64,000 nucleotides of DNA from Tetracentron sinense (taxonomy: Eukaryota > Streptophyta > Magnoliopsida > Trochodendrales > Trochodendraceae). The notes under the pieces were generated by a model. The model was not told where the DNA came from. It ran no database searches and saw only the letters and a list, made by a program, of their open reading frames with translations. This document shows, piece after piece, positions 48,801-60,727 of this stretch; positions within the stretch are counted from its first letter, which is position 1, and each line of letters begins with the position of its first letter. The position numbers and the translations under genes are program-made. Where the stretch lies: assembly GCA_015143295.1 (NCBI GenBank), contig CM026567.1, forward strand, positions 11,860,416 through 11,924,415, given 5' to 3'.

Positions 48801-49097
48801 CGTGCCCATGATGAGCTGAGAGCCAATCCATACCTAGGATAACATCAAAATCTCAATCCTGAAATCCCAGAATGATCAAGTCGACTGGCAACTCGTGCTG
48901 CATAACTTGGACAACACTGCCCAGATACATTTTATCTGTCTCAATAGACTTGCCCAATGGAGTCGAAATGGACAACTCCCGAGGTAGCTTACTCAGCTCA
49001 GACGTAAATCCATTGGCAAAGCTAGGTGAGACGAACGAATGAGTGGATCCCGTGTCAATCAACACCCTTGCTAAACACTCATTCACTAGCAACGAAC
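45847..49097 (-). pseudogene. pol: G2 pol, decayed
   Basis: Domains lie in the same order as in G1: protease ([16 protein letters not shown]), RT ([18 protein letters not shown]), a frameshifted palm around 48050-48260, RNase H ([17 protein letters not shown]), integrase (HPQTDGQTERVNQVVEDIL) and a GPF module with a chromodomain-like tail starting QVLCTKTIPLVLV. Many stops and several frameshifts break it. No ATG precedes the protease, as in G1. It is non-functional, and useful mainly as a comparison that shows which G1 codons were mutated. Confidence 0.9.
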
Positions 49098-49233
49098 CTG
49101 AGAATTTTAACTACCCATGTTATAACATAAACTATACATATAAGTACAAGCATCGCAAAACAGCACATAGGATACATATATTCAATACATCACAGCAACA
49201 TTTGAACTTTAACAATATTAAACTCGCACGTAC
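49098..49233 (-). other. Spliceosomal intron between gag and protease (G2)
   Basis: GTGCAAG|GTACGTGC starts and AAAATTCTCAG|GTTCG ends a 136-bp segment. Joined exons read [20 protein letters not shown]. Read through, the frame meets TGA within about 16 codons. Position and codon phase match G1, while the intron body is diverged. Confidence 0.8.
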
Positions 49234-50454
49234 CTTGCACAACATCATCAGATGTCTGTGCGTCTCTATCAGTCATGGCAAACACCCTGCCCTGGTTAGC
49301 CTGACGAGACTACTGGGAGGGCGGCAAGGATCTAGAGGCCTGAGATGAAGACCCCTGCAATGACGTCTGCCTGCCTGGAGGCCGAACTCCCTGTGGCCCA
49401 GTCTGTGACTGCTTACGCAGGTAATCCCAAATCACATGGCCAACCTCACCACAATGGAAACATCCACCTGATAGTCTACGGTAGTCCCCTGTCTTGTACC
49501 GACGGCCACATATAGCGCACTCCTCAAAGGCCTGCATGTGGAGGGAGCCAAGGACATAACCCTCGTAGCCTATGATGTCGTAGGATGTGGTGCCTACAAC
49601 GCAAAAGAAGACCTCTGAGCCGACATCGGCTGGGAGAACTTATAAGGTGCAGTCCTAGTCCTCTTCTCGGACTGTGAAGAACCACTCGATTGACCCCGAG
49701 ACATGCTCTTCCCGAAGCCACTATCCCTTCTCCTCATAAACTCTTCCGCATTCTTCTCGGCGATCTTCGTCTTTCCTATTATCTCTCTCCAAGATTCTAC
49801 TTGGAGAATGGACACCCGATCTCGGATGAAAGCCTTCAAACCCATCTCAAAATTTCTGACCCGTAGGTCTTCAGTCACCACTAGATGTGGAGAAAATCTA
49901 GATAACTCCGTGAACTTAGCCTCATACTCGACTATGCTCATCATTCCTTACTCCAAAAGCATAAACTCCCTTGCCTTCTATTCCCGAATGAACCTGGGAA
50001 AGTACTGCTCACGGAAGGTTTCTAAGAACTCTTCCCATGTCCAGGGTTCCCCTACTTTTGCAACATCTCTCTGCCTTGAGGCAGCTTGCCACCAATGTTC
50101 GGCTTCACCTTCTATCACGAAGGAAGCCCATTCAACTCTTTGCTCCTCAGTACATCGGAGAGCCCGAAAGGTCTTCTCCAGTTGCATAATCCAGGACTCT
50201 GCCACCATTGGGTTCAGAATACCATAAAATGTCAGAGGCCGTAGTCTTCGGAAAGTTTCAAGCCTCGCGGTGTGATGCACCGGTGTAGGCATAGGAGTAG
50301 CCAGTGGGGTAGGAGTAGGTCTGGCTGTCAACAAAGCCTAAGTCTCTGCTATAGAATTCATAGCATTTGTAAAGTAAAGCGGCTCTTCCTCTCTCGGAAC
50401 CTCAACCTCGGATCTCCGAGTATGGTAACCACGACCCCGAATGCCTCGTCTCAT
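49234..50454 (-). pseudogene. gag: G2 gag, decayed
   Basis: It starts at ATG 50454 (MRRGIRGRG). A TAG at 50338 interrupts it; the frame continues through AESWIMQLEKTFRALRC, EAEHWWQAASRQRD, TWEEFLETFREQYFP and YEAKFTELSRFSPH, with further stops. The knuckle reads CFHCGEVGHVIWDY, its last cysteine replaced. It shows W at the position of the G1 premature stop. Confidence 0.88.
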
Positions 50455-50876
50455 GATGTCAAATTCTAAGGTCAATTGGCAAAACATGAGTCTACTTGGA
50501 TAACAATCCTCACACAATATATATAGCAATTCAATAACATGAAATGCTATTACGCATACAGTATACATCAAAGTATACACATAAGAACACAATCACAACT
50601 TAGAGTATTCTAGCGTAGCTAAGACACTTGTATTGGGCATCTACCCTTTCCTTTCTGTAATAAGACTAAGGACATAGTCTAACTAGAACCTAGAATAGGA
50701 TCCTAGACCGACCTAAGGATTCGCTTGATACCGGTTATGTCGTAGTAACAAGCCTAACTCAACAAGTCCACTGAGTTCTAAGTTCAACTCAGAAAACTTA
50801 CTTCCGCTTAGCCCAAGGGAAACCGATCCCTAGAGTACTGACACCAAGACACTAGCCTATGTGACCTAATGCCTTA

Positions 50877-50888
50877 GCTCTGATACCA
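50877..50888 (-). other. Primer-binding site of G2
   Basis: TGGTATCAGAGC on the minus strand, four bases from the LTR end at 50893. Confidence 0.92.
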
Positions 50889-50892
50889 AGTC

Positions 50893-52774
50893 TGTCGCGA
50901 CCCAAAATGCCCCCTAGGAGTTAGGGATACTTTGACTTGTGACCACCGTATCACACCTCCAGTATGATACATAAGGCACACGTAGAGACCTGTCAGAATG
51001 CACATACATACATAGCGGAAAACGATATACAATGCATAGCGGAAACAAAAACACTACACATAGCGGAAGCAAGATAAATACTCCTATAACTTGGCCCAAG
51101 TATGAACCAATGAAATATACATGTGTATGAGAATCCAAAAGGTGGAGTGGACAAACCCCACACTCACATAACAAAACACTATATCAATCTAAGTACTATC
51201 GATCAACAAAAATCGAAGTCACGACACCTATCTACTGAACCATCGTCCTGCTAGTGGTCCATGGAAGGCTCCGGGTCGAAGTACTCTTCCTCTACCCAAG
51301 GCTCCGTGCCACATAAGTCGAATGGAACCTGACACCTGCCGATGATAACAAATATCGGCTGAGCGTGGAATACTCAGCGTATACAAGCTACTAACAATAA
51401 AGCAATAGTAACATAGAGCATACGAATCATGGAGAATGAAATCCTTAAGCACATTAAAGCGGGGAAACCATGTATAGCATATGTGATGAAATCCGAAATC
51501 CGAAACCAAAACCATAACCGTGTGAGTCAAGCGATAATCATAACCTTGTGAGTTCTTGTGAGTTCATAGAGTTCATAGAGTTTCTTAGAGTCATTTATGA
51601 TCCGTAAAGACATAGAGCATAGAGCAAAACCATAGAGCCAATACCATAGAGATCTTAGAGCATTTTGTTTATGATCCTTAGAGCTTGTGAGAGGATCTTA
51701 GAGATATCATGGAGTTCTTGTGAGTGTGTAACACGATCCTTAGAGCTTGTGAACCGATCGTAGACCAATCATAGAGTTGCTTAGAATCATTCCTTATACG
51801 TCATTTATTGAAAACCCTTTTTTATAACTTTGAGAAATCCATGGAAAACATCGGTTCATACAAAACATGCGAGCATATGAGCATACGAGAGTACTAGCAT
51901 AATTTAACACCCAAAAACTCTTAGAGACATTACATCGAACACTTAGATTGCATCATAATAATAACTTACATCCAAGTATAAAGCAACTTTTCAACACATC
52001 TCAATCAAGGTACATACATAGTAGATAGTAAGGAGAACAACCCAAGGTAACTAGTAGTATTGCAAGATTGGTAGTAGAGTGTATCTTCCTTGGCGAAATC
52101 AAAGAGTTTGATTCCAAAAGCTCGAACAACCAAGAACCTTGAGTTCTTGGTAGAGAAACACCAAAAGGAAGGATCTTGATCTTCCTTCAAACTTGAACAA
52201 CCACCTAGCTCTTCTTCTTCTTCTCCTCTCAAAATCCTCCAAAAACAATGCACTTAGGGTTTCTTAAACCCTAAGGCACGAAAAAACCTTTATATAGGCA
52301 AGGGGTGGTGGCTAAAGTCTTAAACACCCTTAATGAAGAAAATCTGCGTATGACTGATCGATGGGCGGTACAAATCGAGCGATCGGTGATTTACCGGTCG
52401 ATCGGTGGTTTCAACTGAGAGATCGGTTGAAAACACCCTCTCTGGAATTTTTTCCCATACAAAAAAGTTAACTGTTCGATAGCTACCAAGCGATCGGTAT
52501 AAGACTGGTCGATCAGAGGATATCACCGAACAATCGGTGATCCCCTGTTTTGCTGTAAAACCTTGTTTTCACTACTTGAATCTTCTCCAATCCAATTCCA
52601 ACACTCTTTTATGCTTTAAACATGGTCCTTAAGGATATATAGACCTATTGGAACATGCACGTCATAAATCCAAACTCGTATATTAACATAAGGCCCACAA
52701 GTGTACAAAATCTCACTTGAGCACTATTCACACACTATTCATTACTTAGTGGAATGAAAATTCGGGGTTTTACA
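50893..52774 (-). mobile_element. 5' LTR of G2 (1882 bp)
   Basis: It runs tgtcgcgaccc to cggggttttaca. It has an intact double hairpin (51338-51378; gccgat/atcggc then ctgag/ctcag), catagag-type repeats (51560-51800) and TATATAAAGG (minus) near 52290. Confidence 0.92.
52358..52540. repeat. U3 palindrome cluster, G2 5' LTR
   Basis: gagcgatcggt, ggtcgatcggt and gagatcggt motifs in two groups around tctggaattttttcccatac. Confidence 0.85.
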
Positions 52775-52785
52775 CAGATTCACTA

Positions 52786-53525
52786 TCATCCCTTGCCTTG
52801 GCCCTTAAATTTTTTCTTATTAGAGAACTCAGCGACAATATGGTCATAGCCTTGGCATTCATAGCATTGAACATTATGGGGTTTCTTGTCCACACTTTTA
52901 AGATGTATCTTATCTTTAAAGTGCTTGCACTTGGGATTTTCAAAAGATTTTTGTCCTTTCGGATTAAATCTCTTATTAAGTTTTAAAAAATTTCTAAATT
53001 TCTTTGCAAATAAAGCCAACTCTTCTTCTTCATCCTTAGAGTCACTATCTGAACCATATATGCATTCCTTGATTTTCAAGGCAATGGATTTTAGTTTCTT
53101 AGATGGGTTCAGATTTAACTCATAGGTTTCGAGAGAACCAACCACCTCTTCAAGTTTGAGAGCATCAACATTTTTGCTCTCCTCGATGGCGGTAACCTTC
53201 GATCGAAATCTCTCAGGTAGAGATCTCAAAATTTTCCTAATAATTTTGGACTCTGGAATTCTTTCCCCTAAATGGAAACTAGAATTGACAATGTCACTCA
53301 AATTAGCATAAAAACTATCAAAAGTTTCATTATCATCCATCATCAACTTTTCAAACTTAGAGGTCAGTAATTGAAGTTTGGAGATCTTGACAGTTGTAGT
53401 CCCTTCATGGTAATTTGAAGAATGTCACATGCCTCCTTCGAAGTGTCACATTTAGAAATACGTCGAAATTCTTCGAGTGTGACAGCGGCGAAGATTGCAT
53501 TTAGACCCTTACTATTTCATCTACA
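52786..53525 (-). pseudogene. C1 gag middle part
   Basis: Minus-strand frames read LNAIFAAVTLEEFRRISKCD, then KEACDILQITMKG, and FDSFYANLSDIVNSSFHLGE, EIPES-like and ILRSLPERFRSKVTAIEES. These are classical motifs of plant copia gag (UBN2 family). A knuckle CYECQGYDHIVAEF has lost its last cysteine. One frame change lies near 53390. It is separated from its N-terminus by solo LTR C2 and from its C-terminus by G2. Confidence 0.88.
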
Positions 53526-53530
53526 ACTTT

Positions 53531-54998
53531 TGAAAAAAAATTCGGTGAACCTCAAATCCGATGTTTGAGTTCAAAACTCACAAAGTCAAGGGGTTGGTTA
53601 GAGCTTCCTATAAGTCTATCTACCATTTTGATGTTTTAACAATTAAGTTATAAATTACGGGATGATGTACTTTAAGTGCGGAAAATAGAAAACCAAGCAA
53701 ACCACAACACAAGGATTTTTACGTGGAAACCCTTCTGGGAAAAACCACGGGACCTAGTCCAACCATAAGAATCCACTAGGACAAAGTCAACAAGAACATA
53801 CAAAACTCGAACTTGACTCCTTCGGACTCGACACTACGATCCTTCAGTTCTTAATCCTCTACGCCTTGAAAAGTCATCACGTACTCACAAGTCCCGTGAT
53901 CAACTGCATTCGTTCGTACTTCTCTTTGTGTCTCGAAAATAGTCCACGATCTTCCAATTAATCTTCGTCAATGACGGCTTCGGATTCCACAGACCAAATC
54001 ACACTAACACGATCCGACTCGAATCAATCTCCTTCGCAAAGGCACCGAAACACTCCGGCCAAGTTGTTCTATCCAGAACGGGTTGATGGTTTGATAAGAA
54101 TCAATTCCTAGATGAACTCTATCAATGGAAAAGTCCATGCAAGCAAGAATGATGCATTGGGTTGCAAAAACTAGGATGGGAGAAGGACTAACAAAGGGGA
54201 GGAGAGATAATAAAATTAGAGCTTCTATGAACTCTAAAGATACCCCAAAGTACTCTCAAAACACTCCCCAAAGTTGTGCTCCACGAGCTAGAAGGGTTCA
54301 CAATTTATAGGGAAGTGAAAACAATGTTTAGAAGTTGTCAAAAACCAAAAAAGAAAGAAAATCCATATTAGGGTCGACCCTGAGGGTGTTTGGGTCGACC
54401 CAAACCTTTAAAAAACTCATATTGCATGATTGTCCATATCAGGGTCAACCCAAACATCCACTTGGGTCGACCGCCACTTTTCTTACATTCTGGAAATTTT
54501 GCCCATACAAATCTGTCCATATCAGGGTCGACCCTGGGGGTTGTTTTGGTCGACCAAGAGTTAAAAACTCGTTTTTAGATCTTGTACCCTTAATGAAAGT
54601 TGTATCTCTTTTCGACACGGTCGATTTGATATATTATGGAGTAAAATCCAAGCTATGGTTTGTGAGATATGCCTCTTGCAAGAAACCTTGGTTTTTTTAA
54701 AAAATTCAGCATTTTGAACATGTTTTCCACTGCTTATCTCATCACCTAGGGTCCATATGGTTAGTCTAGGACACTTACCACCTAAGGCATCATATTAAGA
54801 TTATTCTAAGTCAATTCTCACCTATGGTCACATGGTATCTAGGTCACTTACCATCCTATGAAGGAAATGATCAACCGAGTCTTCAACTTCACTTGTTCAC
54901 GGATGCTTGATGGCAATGACACAAGATACACACCTAGACATCTAGGCTTACTTGTTTTGACACCGGAATAAGCCAACACAAAAAACATGGACTTTAAA
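53531..54998 (-). mobile_element. Solo copia LTR C2, same family as C1, TSD acttt
   Basis: It starts tgaaaaaaaattcgg and ends ggactttaaa. acttt flanks it at 53526-53530 and 54999-55003. Removing it rejoins the C1 gag frame ELES with the downstream LNAIF region. Its end is aaa, not aca. Confidence 0.88.
54371..54560. repeat. U3 palindrome cluster, C2
   Basis: agggtcgaccct, tgggtcgaccca and ttgggtcgacc motifs around the spacer tctggaaattttgcccatac, which is also found in the gypsy LTRs. Confidence 0.88.
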
Positions 54999-55003
54999 AC
55001 TTT

Positions 55004-55247
55004 CAAGTTCTACATTGGTCCATTCAGAAGAAGGTTTAGGGATTGTCTGGTTATCTATGGTCTTTGTTGGATGGGTACAACCTTGTTCAATGGAGAACCA
55101 TACTCTCTCATCTAATGATTTTAGAAACGTTCTCATTCGATCTTTCAAATAGGCATAATTATTCCCATCAAATAATGGAGAACAAGAGATGGATCCTCCC
55201 TCTCTTTAGAGATTCATATTCACCGAAAATATGAGACAAGATCACAC
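55004..55247 (-). pseudogene. C1 gag N-terminal part
   Basis: The minus strand reads CSPLFDGNNYAYLKDRMRTF then LKSLDERVWFSIEQGCTHPT and SSEWTNVELES, the standard start of plant copia gag. No in-frame ATG was found between the PBS and PLFDG, so the start is lost or lies at a changed codon. It is cut at 55003 by C2. Confidence 0.85.
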
Positions 55248-55265
55248 TAAAAAGTTAGTGAACCC

Positions 55266-55277
55266 GCTCTGATACCA
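55266..55277 (-). other. Primer-binding site of C1
   Basis: TGGTATCAGAGC on the minus strand, two bases from the LTR end at 55280; complementary to initiator tRNA-Met. Confidence 0.92.
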
Positions 55278-55279
55278 AT

Positions 55280-56738
55280 TGAAAAATGAATAATTCGATG
55301 AATCCCAAATCTAGGGTTTGAGTTGAGAATCTCACAAAGTCAAGGGGATGGTTAGGGCTATAAGTCTATTATCTTTTTTGATGTTTTAACAATTAAGTTA
55401 TAAATTAAGGGATGATGTACTTTAAGTGCGGAAAATAGAAAGCCAAGCAAACTACAACACAAGGATTTTTATGTGGAAACCCTTCCGGGAAAAACCACGG
55501 GACCTAGTCCAGCCATGAGAATCCACTAAGACAAAGTAAATAAGAACTTACAAGACTCGAACTTGACTCATTCGGACACGACACTTCGATCATTCAGTTC
55601 TTAGTCCTCCACGCCTCGAACAGTCATCACGTACTCTCAAGTCCCATGATCAACCGCAGCTACTTGTACTTCTCTTTGTGCCTCAAAAACAGTCCACGAT
55701 CTTCCGATCGATCTCGGTCAATGACGGCCTCGGATTCCACCAACCAAATCACTCTACCACGATTCATCTCGGATCGATCTCCTTCGCAAAGGCTCCGGAA
55801 CACTCTGGCCAAAGTGTTCTATCTAGAACGGGTTGATGGTTTGAGAGAAATCAATACCTAGATGGACTTCTTCAAAAGACAAGTCCAAACAAGCTAATAT
55901 AGAGCTTTAGGCTTGTAATCTCTAAGTAGAATGCACCTAACAAAGAGGGTAGAGAACAAAAATTTTCATAGGTTCTATAACCTCTGGAGAAACTTAAAAA
56001 CCCTCTCCACACACTCCCTAAGTTGTACTCCACGAGCTAGAGGGGTTCACAATATATAGGGAACTCAAAACAGTGCTTAGAAGTTACTAAAATAGTCAAA
56101 AACCGAAAGAGGCATTAAAAAAACTATTTGGGCATGTTTCCTATATCATGGTTGATCCCCAAGGATACTTGGGTCTACCCAAATGTGCACTTGGGTTGAC
56201 CCAAGTATCCTCCAAGGTCGACCCTCAATATTTGCACTTGGTGGAAATGTGCACCAACGCCCAGGGTCGACCCTGAGGTAAAAACTGAATTTCAAACTTC
56301 TTTTTTAGCCCTCTATCCCTTCACAAAAGTTGTAGATTTTTTTGACGCGGTCGTTTTTACATATTATGGAGTAAAATCCGAGCTACGGTTTGAGAGATAT
56401 GCCAAAAACAAGTAACCTTGATTTTTTGAAAATTTTCAGAATTTTAAACAACTTTTGCACTGTTTATCTCATCACCTAGGGTCCGTATGGTTAGTTTAGG
56501 ACACTTACCACCTAAGGCAACATGTTAGGATTATTCTAAGTAAATTCCCACCTATGGTAGCATGGTATCTAGGTCACTTACCATCCTATGAAGGAAGTGA
56601 TCAAACCGAGTCTTCAACGGTCTTCAACTTCACTTGTTGTGGATGATTGACGGCAATGACACAAGAAACACTCCTAGACACCTAGACCCACTTGTTTTGA
56701 CACCGGAATATGCCACAACAAAAAACATGGACTTTAGA
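55280..56738 (-). mobile_element. 5' LTR of C1 (1459 bp)
   Basis: It closely matches 35114-36594. It lacks about 35 bp of the palindrome region (the part from catac to the second ggtcgaccc, 36091-36128 in the 3' LTR). It ends actttaga, where the canonical end would be aca. Confidence 0.9.
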
Positions 56739-57914
56739 CTCTTCCTCAACACAAGGCTCAGGGTTGAGGGCTTCCTTGGTACCTGCCGACATAAAAGTAC
56801 GGCTGAGTATGGAATACTCAGCGTGTACAAGCTACTAGCTAACGATAGCAATAACAAAGCACAACAATAATAACCACAATACACAATATCAACTTAAAGC
56901 AATACTAGCAACATATGGCATGCATAGCATTTAAAATAAAACAAGGTAATAATCCCGACATGCTTGAATGAATGTGAATCTTGACATGCTTGAATGAATG
57001 CTAAAACTCTTGTAAAACCCATATTTAGAAATCATGACTTGTTCAAAATAACTTCTCTTGTTTTTCAAAACTTGCTTATCGTGTTAGAACTTATTTTTGT
57101 CTTTCTCTTATATCGTGGGAATCACACATGTCTTGCTTATCTTGTTTTGGAATCACACTTGTCTTGCTTATTCTTGTTTTGGAATCACACTTGTCTTGCT
57201 TGTTCTTGTCATATTCTTGACATGTTCTTGACTTGACTTGCTTGTATACTTGTGAGCCAGAAGTTAGTGCCCTTGAAGCGACTTGTGAGTCGGGAATGTA
57301 AATTCCCTTCAACGAAATATATATATATATAAAAGGGTACACCGACCTCCTTGTCTTGTTTTCTTGTGAACCAAGTATGACATATCTTACGATATGCCCT
57401 ACCCTTGACCGGCCCAATGTCTGGCTTTATCATTCATGCTTGTTTTACTTGTGAGCCAGGTATGACATATCTAAGGGATATGCCCTACCCTTGACCAACC
57501 CGATGTCCGGCTTTATCAATCGTATCGTGAATCACATTCTTGTTCTTGTTATTTCTTATGTATATATACTTTTAAAAAACTGATTCATGCATGCATAGGT
57601 GTGTGTGTGTAACAATTGTAGTAAACATAATAACATGCTTGAATAGAAGGATCACATGAGTGTAGCATTTCAATTCTTAGCATAATCATATGAGAATTTA
57701 GGCAACATATAGCGCATTTGAACAATTTATCATTTATAAGAAAATTTACATAAATCCTATTTCCATTTTCTTCATTAAATCCATTTAAACACATGTCGTG
57801 CCACATTAATTAGTCATTTCATTTCCTCTTTTTAGTGCATATATTTCATCAAACCACATAAGTGTATTCATTATGCTTGAAATGCCCATCCACCATTTTT
57901 TCCAACACACATTC

Positions 57915-60099
57915 TGTTAGACATGTATGCCCACAAAGCCATTCCGGAATTGTATTTATCTATTTTTAAATCAATAAATACATATTTTACATTCATACAT
58001 TGTCTTCTACATTGGGTAATATATCAAAAGTATCTCATTGGATGAGATTACTTTGTCCCTTAGGTAATATTGTAGGAAAATCATCCAATTAGTTGATAAC
58101 TAATTGCTAAGGAAATATGGTTTTTCCAGTTCCTTGTAGACCTAAAATTGTTTTAATTTAATCAGGATACATCTGAACAATGTATTTCTAATAACTTACA
58201 CATTGTTAGTTCCATATGATGGAGTGATGAATCTCAATCACTGAGAGAAGAGTCTCTTGACTAAGATGTGGATATAAGTAAGAAGTAATTATATTGCAAC
58301 TGGATCGCTCAGTGGATACCCTTAGAAATATATTGTCTTTATATTTAGGGTAGTCCATTTGACAGATTGTCCTCAACCTGAGAGGTCGACATCTTCTCTA
58401 GTATTTGCCTATGTAGCTTTGATGTAGCCAATCGTCAATGTCCAACACACCGGACTAAATATGGGCTCGTTGGGTTATGTACGCTGTACTGGAAGAAGTG
58501 TGTATACGCTCGATAAAGATTCCACTACTCTTACAGAGTAAATAATATTAAGTTGATACTTGTCAAAACCGGACTTGAAAAACCCAACGCTGGTATTTAT
58601 CGATGAAATGGTTTTATCGAGAAATTTATTTTTTATATAAAAGAAATATAATTATTATTATTATTTCTTTTAAAGAATTTCTAAAATGTTTTGAAAGTCC
58701 AAGTTTGACTAAAAGTATCAAAGAGAATGGGTTCTCAATACAAGCCAGGGATTAAAGACAGTATTGGATATTGTCCCGTAAGCTTATAACAATATTGGAA
58801 GTGGAGGGACTAATCTGTAAACAAATCTTAAGATAGAAATACCTGCAAGTAATTCTCTATATTCTGGAGGTTAATCACATTGTGTTAATGGACATTAATT
58901 GTGATTGGTGGAAGTCCAGGGATATAGATAAAATTCTATAATCCTAATGGAGTATAGGAAAGGTGTTTCCTAGTAACAATGCTTTAACCAAAAGGTTGAG
59001 TACTTGGTCCCACAACTGGAAATAAGAGATCCCTTTAGATCCCACACACAAGGAATTTCTTAAGGTATTTAATTTAATAATTTATTACATTAATTAATTT
59101 CTCTAAGAAATCACTATATGGTATAGTGAAGCTTTAAAAGGTGGAATCACATTAAATGTGAAAAACCAAATGGGTAGGACCCATTGGGGAATTTGATAAA
59201 AGATCAAATATGTTGACAAAATGGGTTTGGAACCCATGGGGGCGTGTGGAGTTAGGCCCACCTAGGGTGGGACACCCACTTCATGGAGGATTAAATTATG
59301 GTTTGTCTTTTAATTAGTTTCTAATTAATAAGCACCTTATTGGATAAGGTTTGTTAGTTAGTTAGTTAGTTACTAATTAAATATTCCATATTTGTTAGGG
59401 ACTCTATCAGTTTCTTGCTAATCAAGGAATCCTAATTGGATTAGGATAATGATAAGATTAGTTGGACACTAATGGATAAGATTAGTTTTTATTTTGATTA
59501 TTCCTAATTAATTAAATGAGAAATCAAAAAGGAAACTAATTGAGGACTTCTAATTGGATTAGAAAGTGGAGTCTTGGGTTGCAAGCAACCCAAGTACTTC
59601 CTATAAAGAGGTGGACGTCCAAGGTGTTGGACACAATATTAATTTCCAGAATTTTATTCCATCTTTCCTCAATATATCTCACGCCCCTTTCTCCCTTCTA
59701 AAGGTGTACGGTCAGCCCCCCTTTCCCCTTTGATCTCTTTTCTTGTGTTCTTAGTTTTGAATATCAAGAAGAGATTCAAGAACCCATTCTTGAATATAAA
59801 GATTAGATCTTTTAATCAAGAATCAAGAGCTGGAATTTTTGGAATAGCCATTAGCTTCCATTAAAGAAAGATTTAAAGAAAAAGAAGGTCCGTGTGGATT
59901 GCGAAGGAGACTTGACACTTGTGAAGTTTTGCCGGTATCGCTATTATCGTTGATTTGACTTAACAATTTCAAAGTCGCAAAGGTATTGTGATTTTTACTC
60001 TCATTGAATAAAATCAATTAGAATCTTAGTCAGATCTTGGGATTCGATATATGCCCCCCAAGAACTGTTTTTCTAAAATTAAAAAGAGGCATACTTTCA
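57915..60099 (+). mobile_element. Solo copia LTR S3 (K family), TSD cattc
   Basis: It starts tgttagacatgtatgccc and ends ggcatactttca, with cattc at 57910-57914 and 60100-60104. Removing it gives ccaacacacattcatcacc, colinear with the same region of S4. A TATA-like cctataaagagg lies near 59600. Confidence 0.95.
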
Positions 60100-60531
60100 C
60101 ATTCATCACCACAACACGGTATCCAATCGCCTCATCCACATCCATCCGTACATCTCACACCTTTTATTTATCTTATTTATATTTAGGGAAGATGATATAT
60201 TTCAAAAAAAAATAAGAACACAAGATCAAGAATCATCATTTTCAAAGGGGAAAAACCTAGGTTATTGCTAAGGAAGTTAGTAGGGTATACTAACCTTGAA
60301 ATTTGGAGAATAACTTATGGGGAGATGAGATCCAATTCTTGGTGGAGAAGATCCTTGCTTGAAATGGGTTTTGAGCAAAACCCTAGTTCTTCCTTTCTCT
60401 CCCTTCTCTAAATCTCTCACATATAAGCTTTTGAGGGTTTTGGAAATCCTCACCCACGAGTTGGGCTTATATAAAAAAAGAGGTGATCAAAAGACTTATT
60501 TACCCTTAATGAATTCTGCAAAAATGTGAAA

Positions 60532-60727
60532 GACCAAGCGATCGGTGGTTATGACCGAGCGATCTGTGTTCTACCGAGAGCTCGGTGTTTTTGATCGAGC
60601 GATCGGTTGAAAACACCATCTTTGGAATTTTTTCCCATACAAAATTTTGGACCAGTCGACAGATACTAATCGATCAGTTGTGGACCGATCGATCGCTAAT
60701 TTGGACCAAGCAATCGCTAGAGATCGG
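60532..60727. repeat. U3 palindrome cluster, D
   Basis: gagcgatcggt, gatcgatcgct and ccagtcgaca motifs around ttggaattttttcccatac, then ggtcataacttttgactcg. Confidence 0.85.

Larger units (their letters stand above)
43794..52774 (-). mobile_element. Ty3/gypsy element G2, complete but decayed, TSD cagat
   Basis: 5' LTR 50893-52774, PBS, gag, intron, pol, PPT, 3' LTR 43794-45679; cagat flanks it at 43789-43793 and 52775-52779. It sits in the C1 gag gene. The LTRs differ at about 14 of the first 200 positions, mostly transitions, so it is clearly older than G1. It belongs to a diverged branch of the same lineage; S1 is a solo LTR of this branch. Confidence 0.95.
35114..56738 (-). mobile_element. 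Copia element C1 (SIRE/Maximus-like), gag-only, TSD ctctt
   Basis: The two LTRs (35114-36594 and 55280-56738) are bounded outside by ctctt at 35109-35113 and 56739-56743. PBS lies at 55266-55277 and PPT at 36595-36605. The interior net of insertions is about 3.8 kb and contains gag pieces only; no protease, integrase or RT motif was found. It is therefore non-autonomous or internally deleted. It hosts A (with B), G2 and C2. Confidence 0.9.

Noticed and set aside
57317-57333. AT microsatellite as an origin or attachment site
   Set aside because: It is a short (at)n run inside LTR D with nothing around it to suggest such a role.
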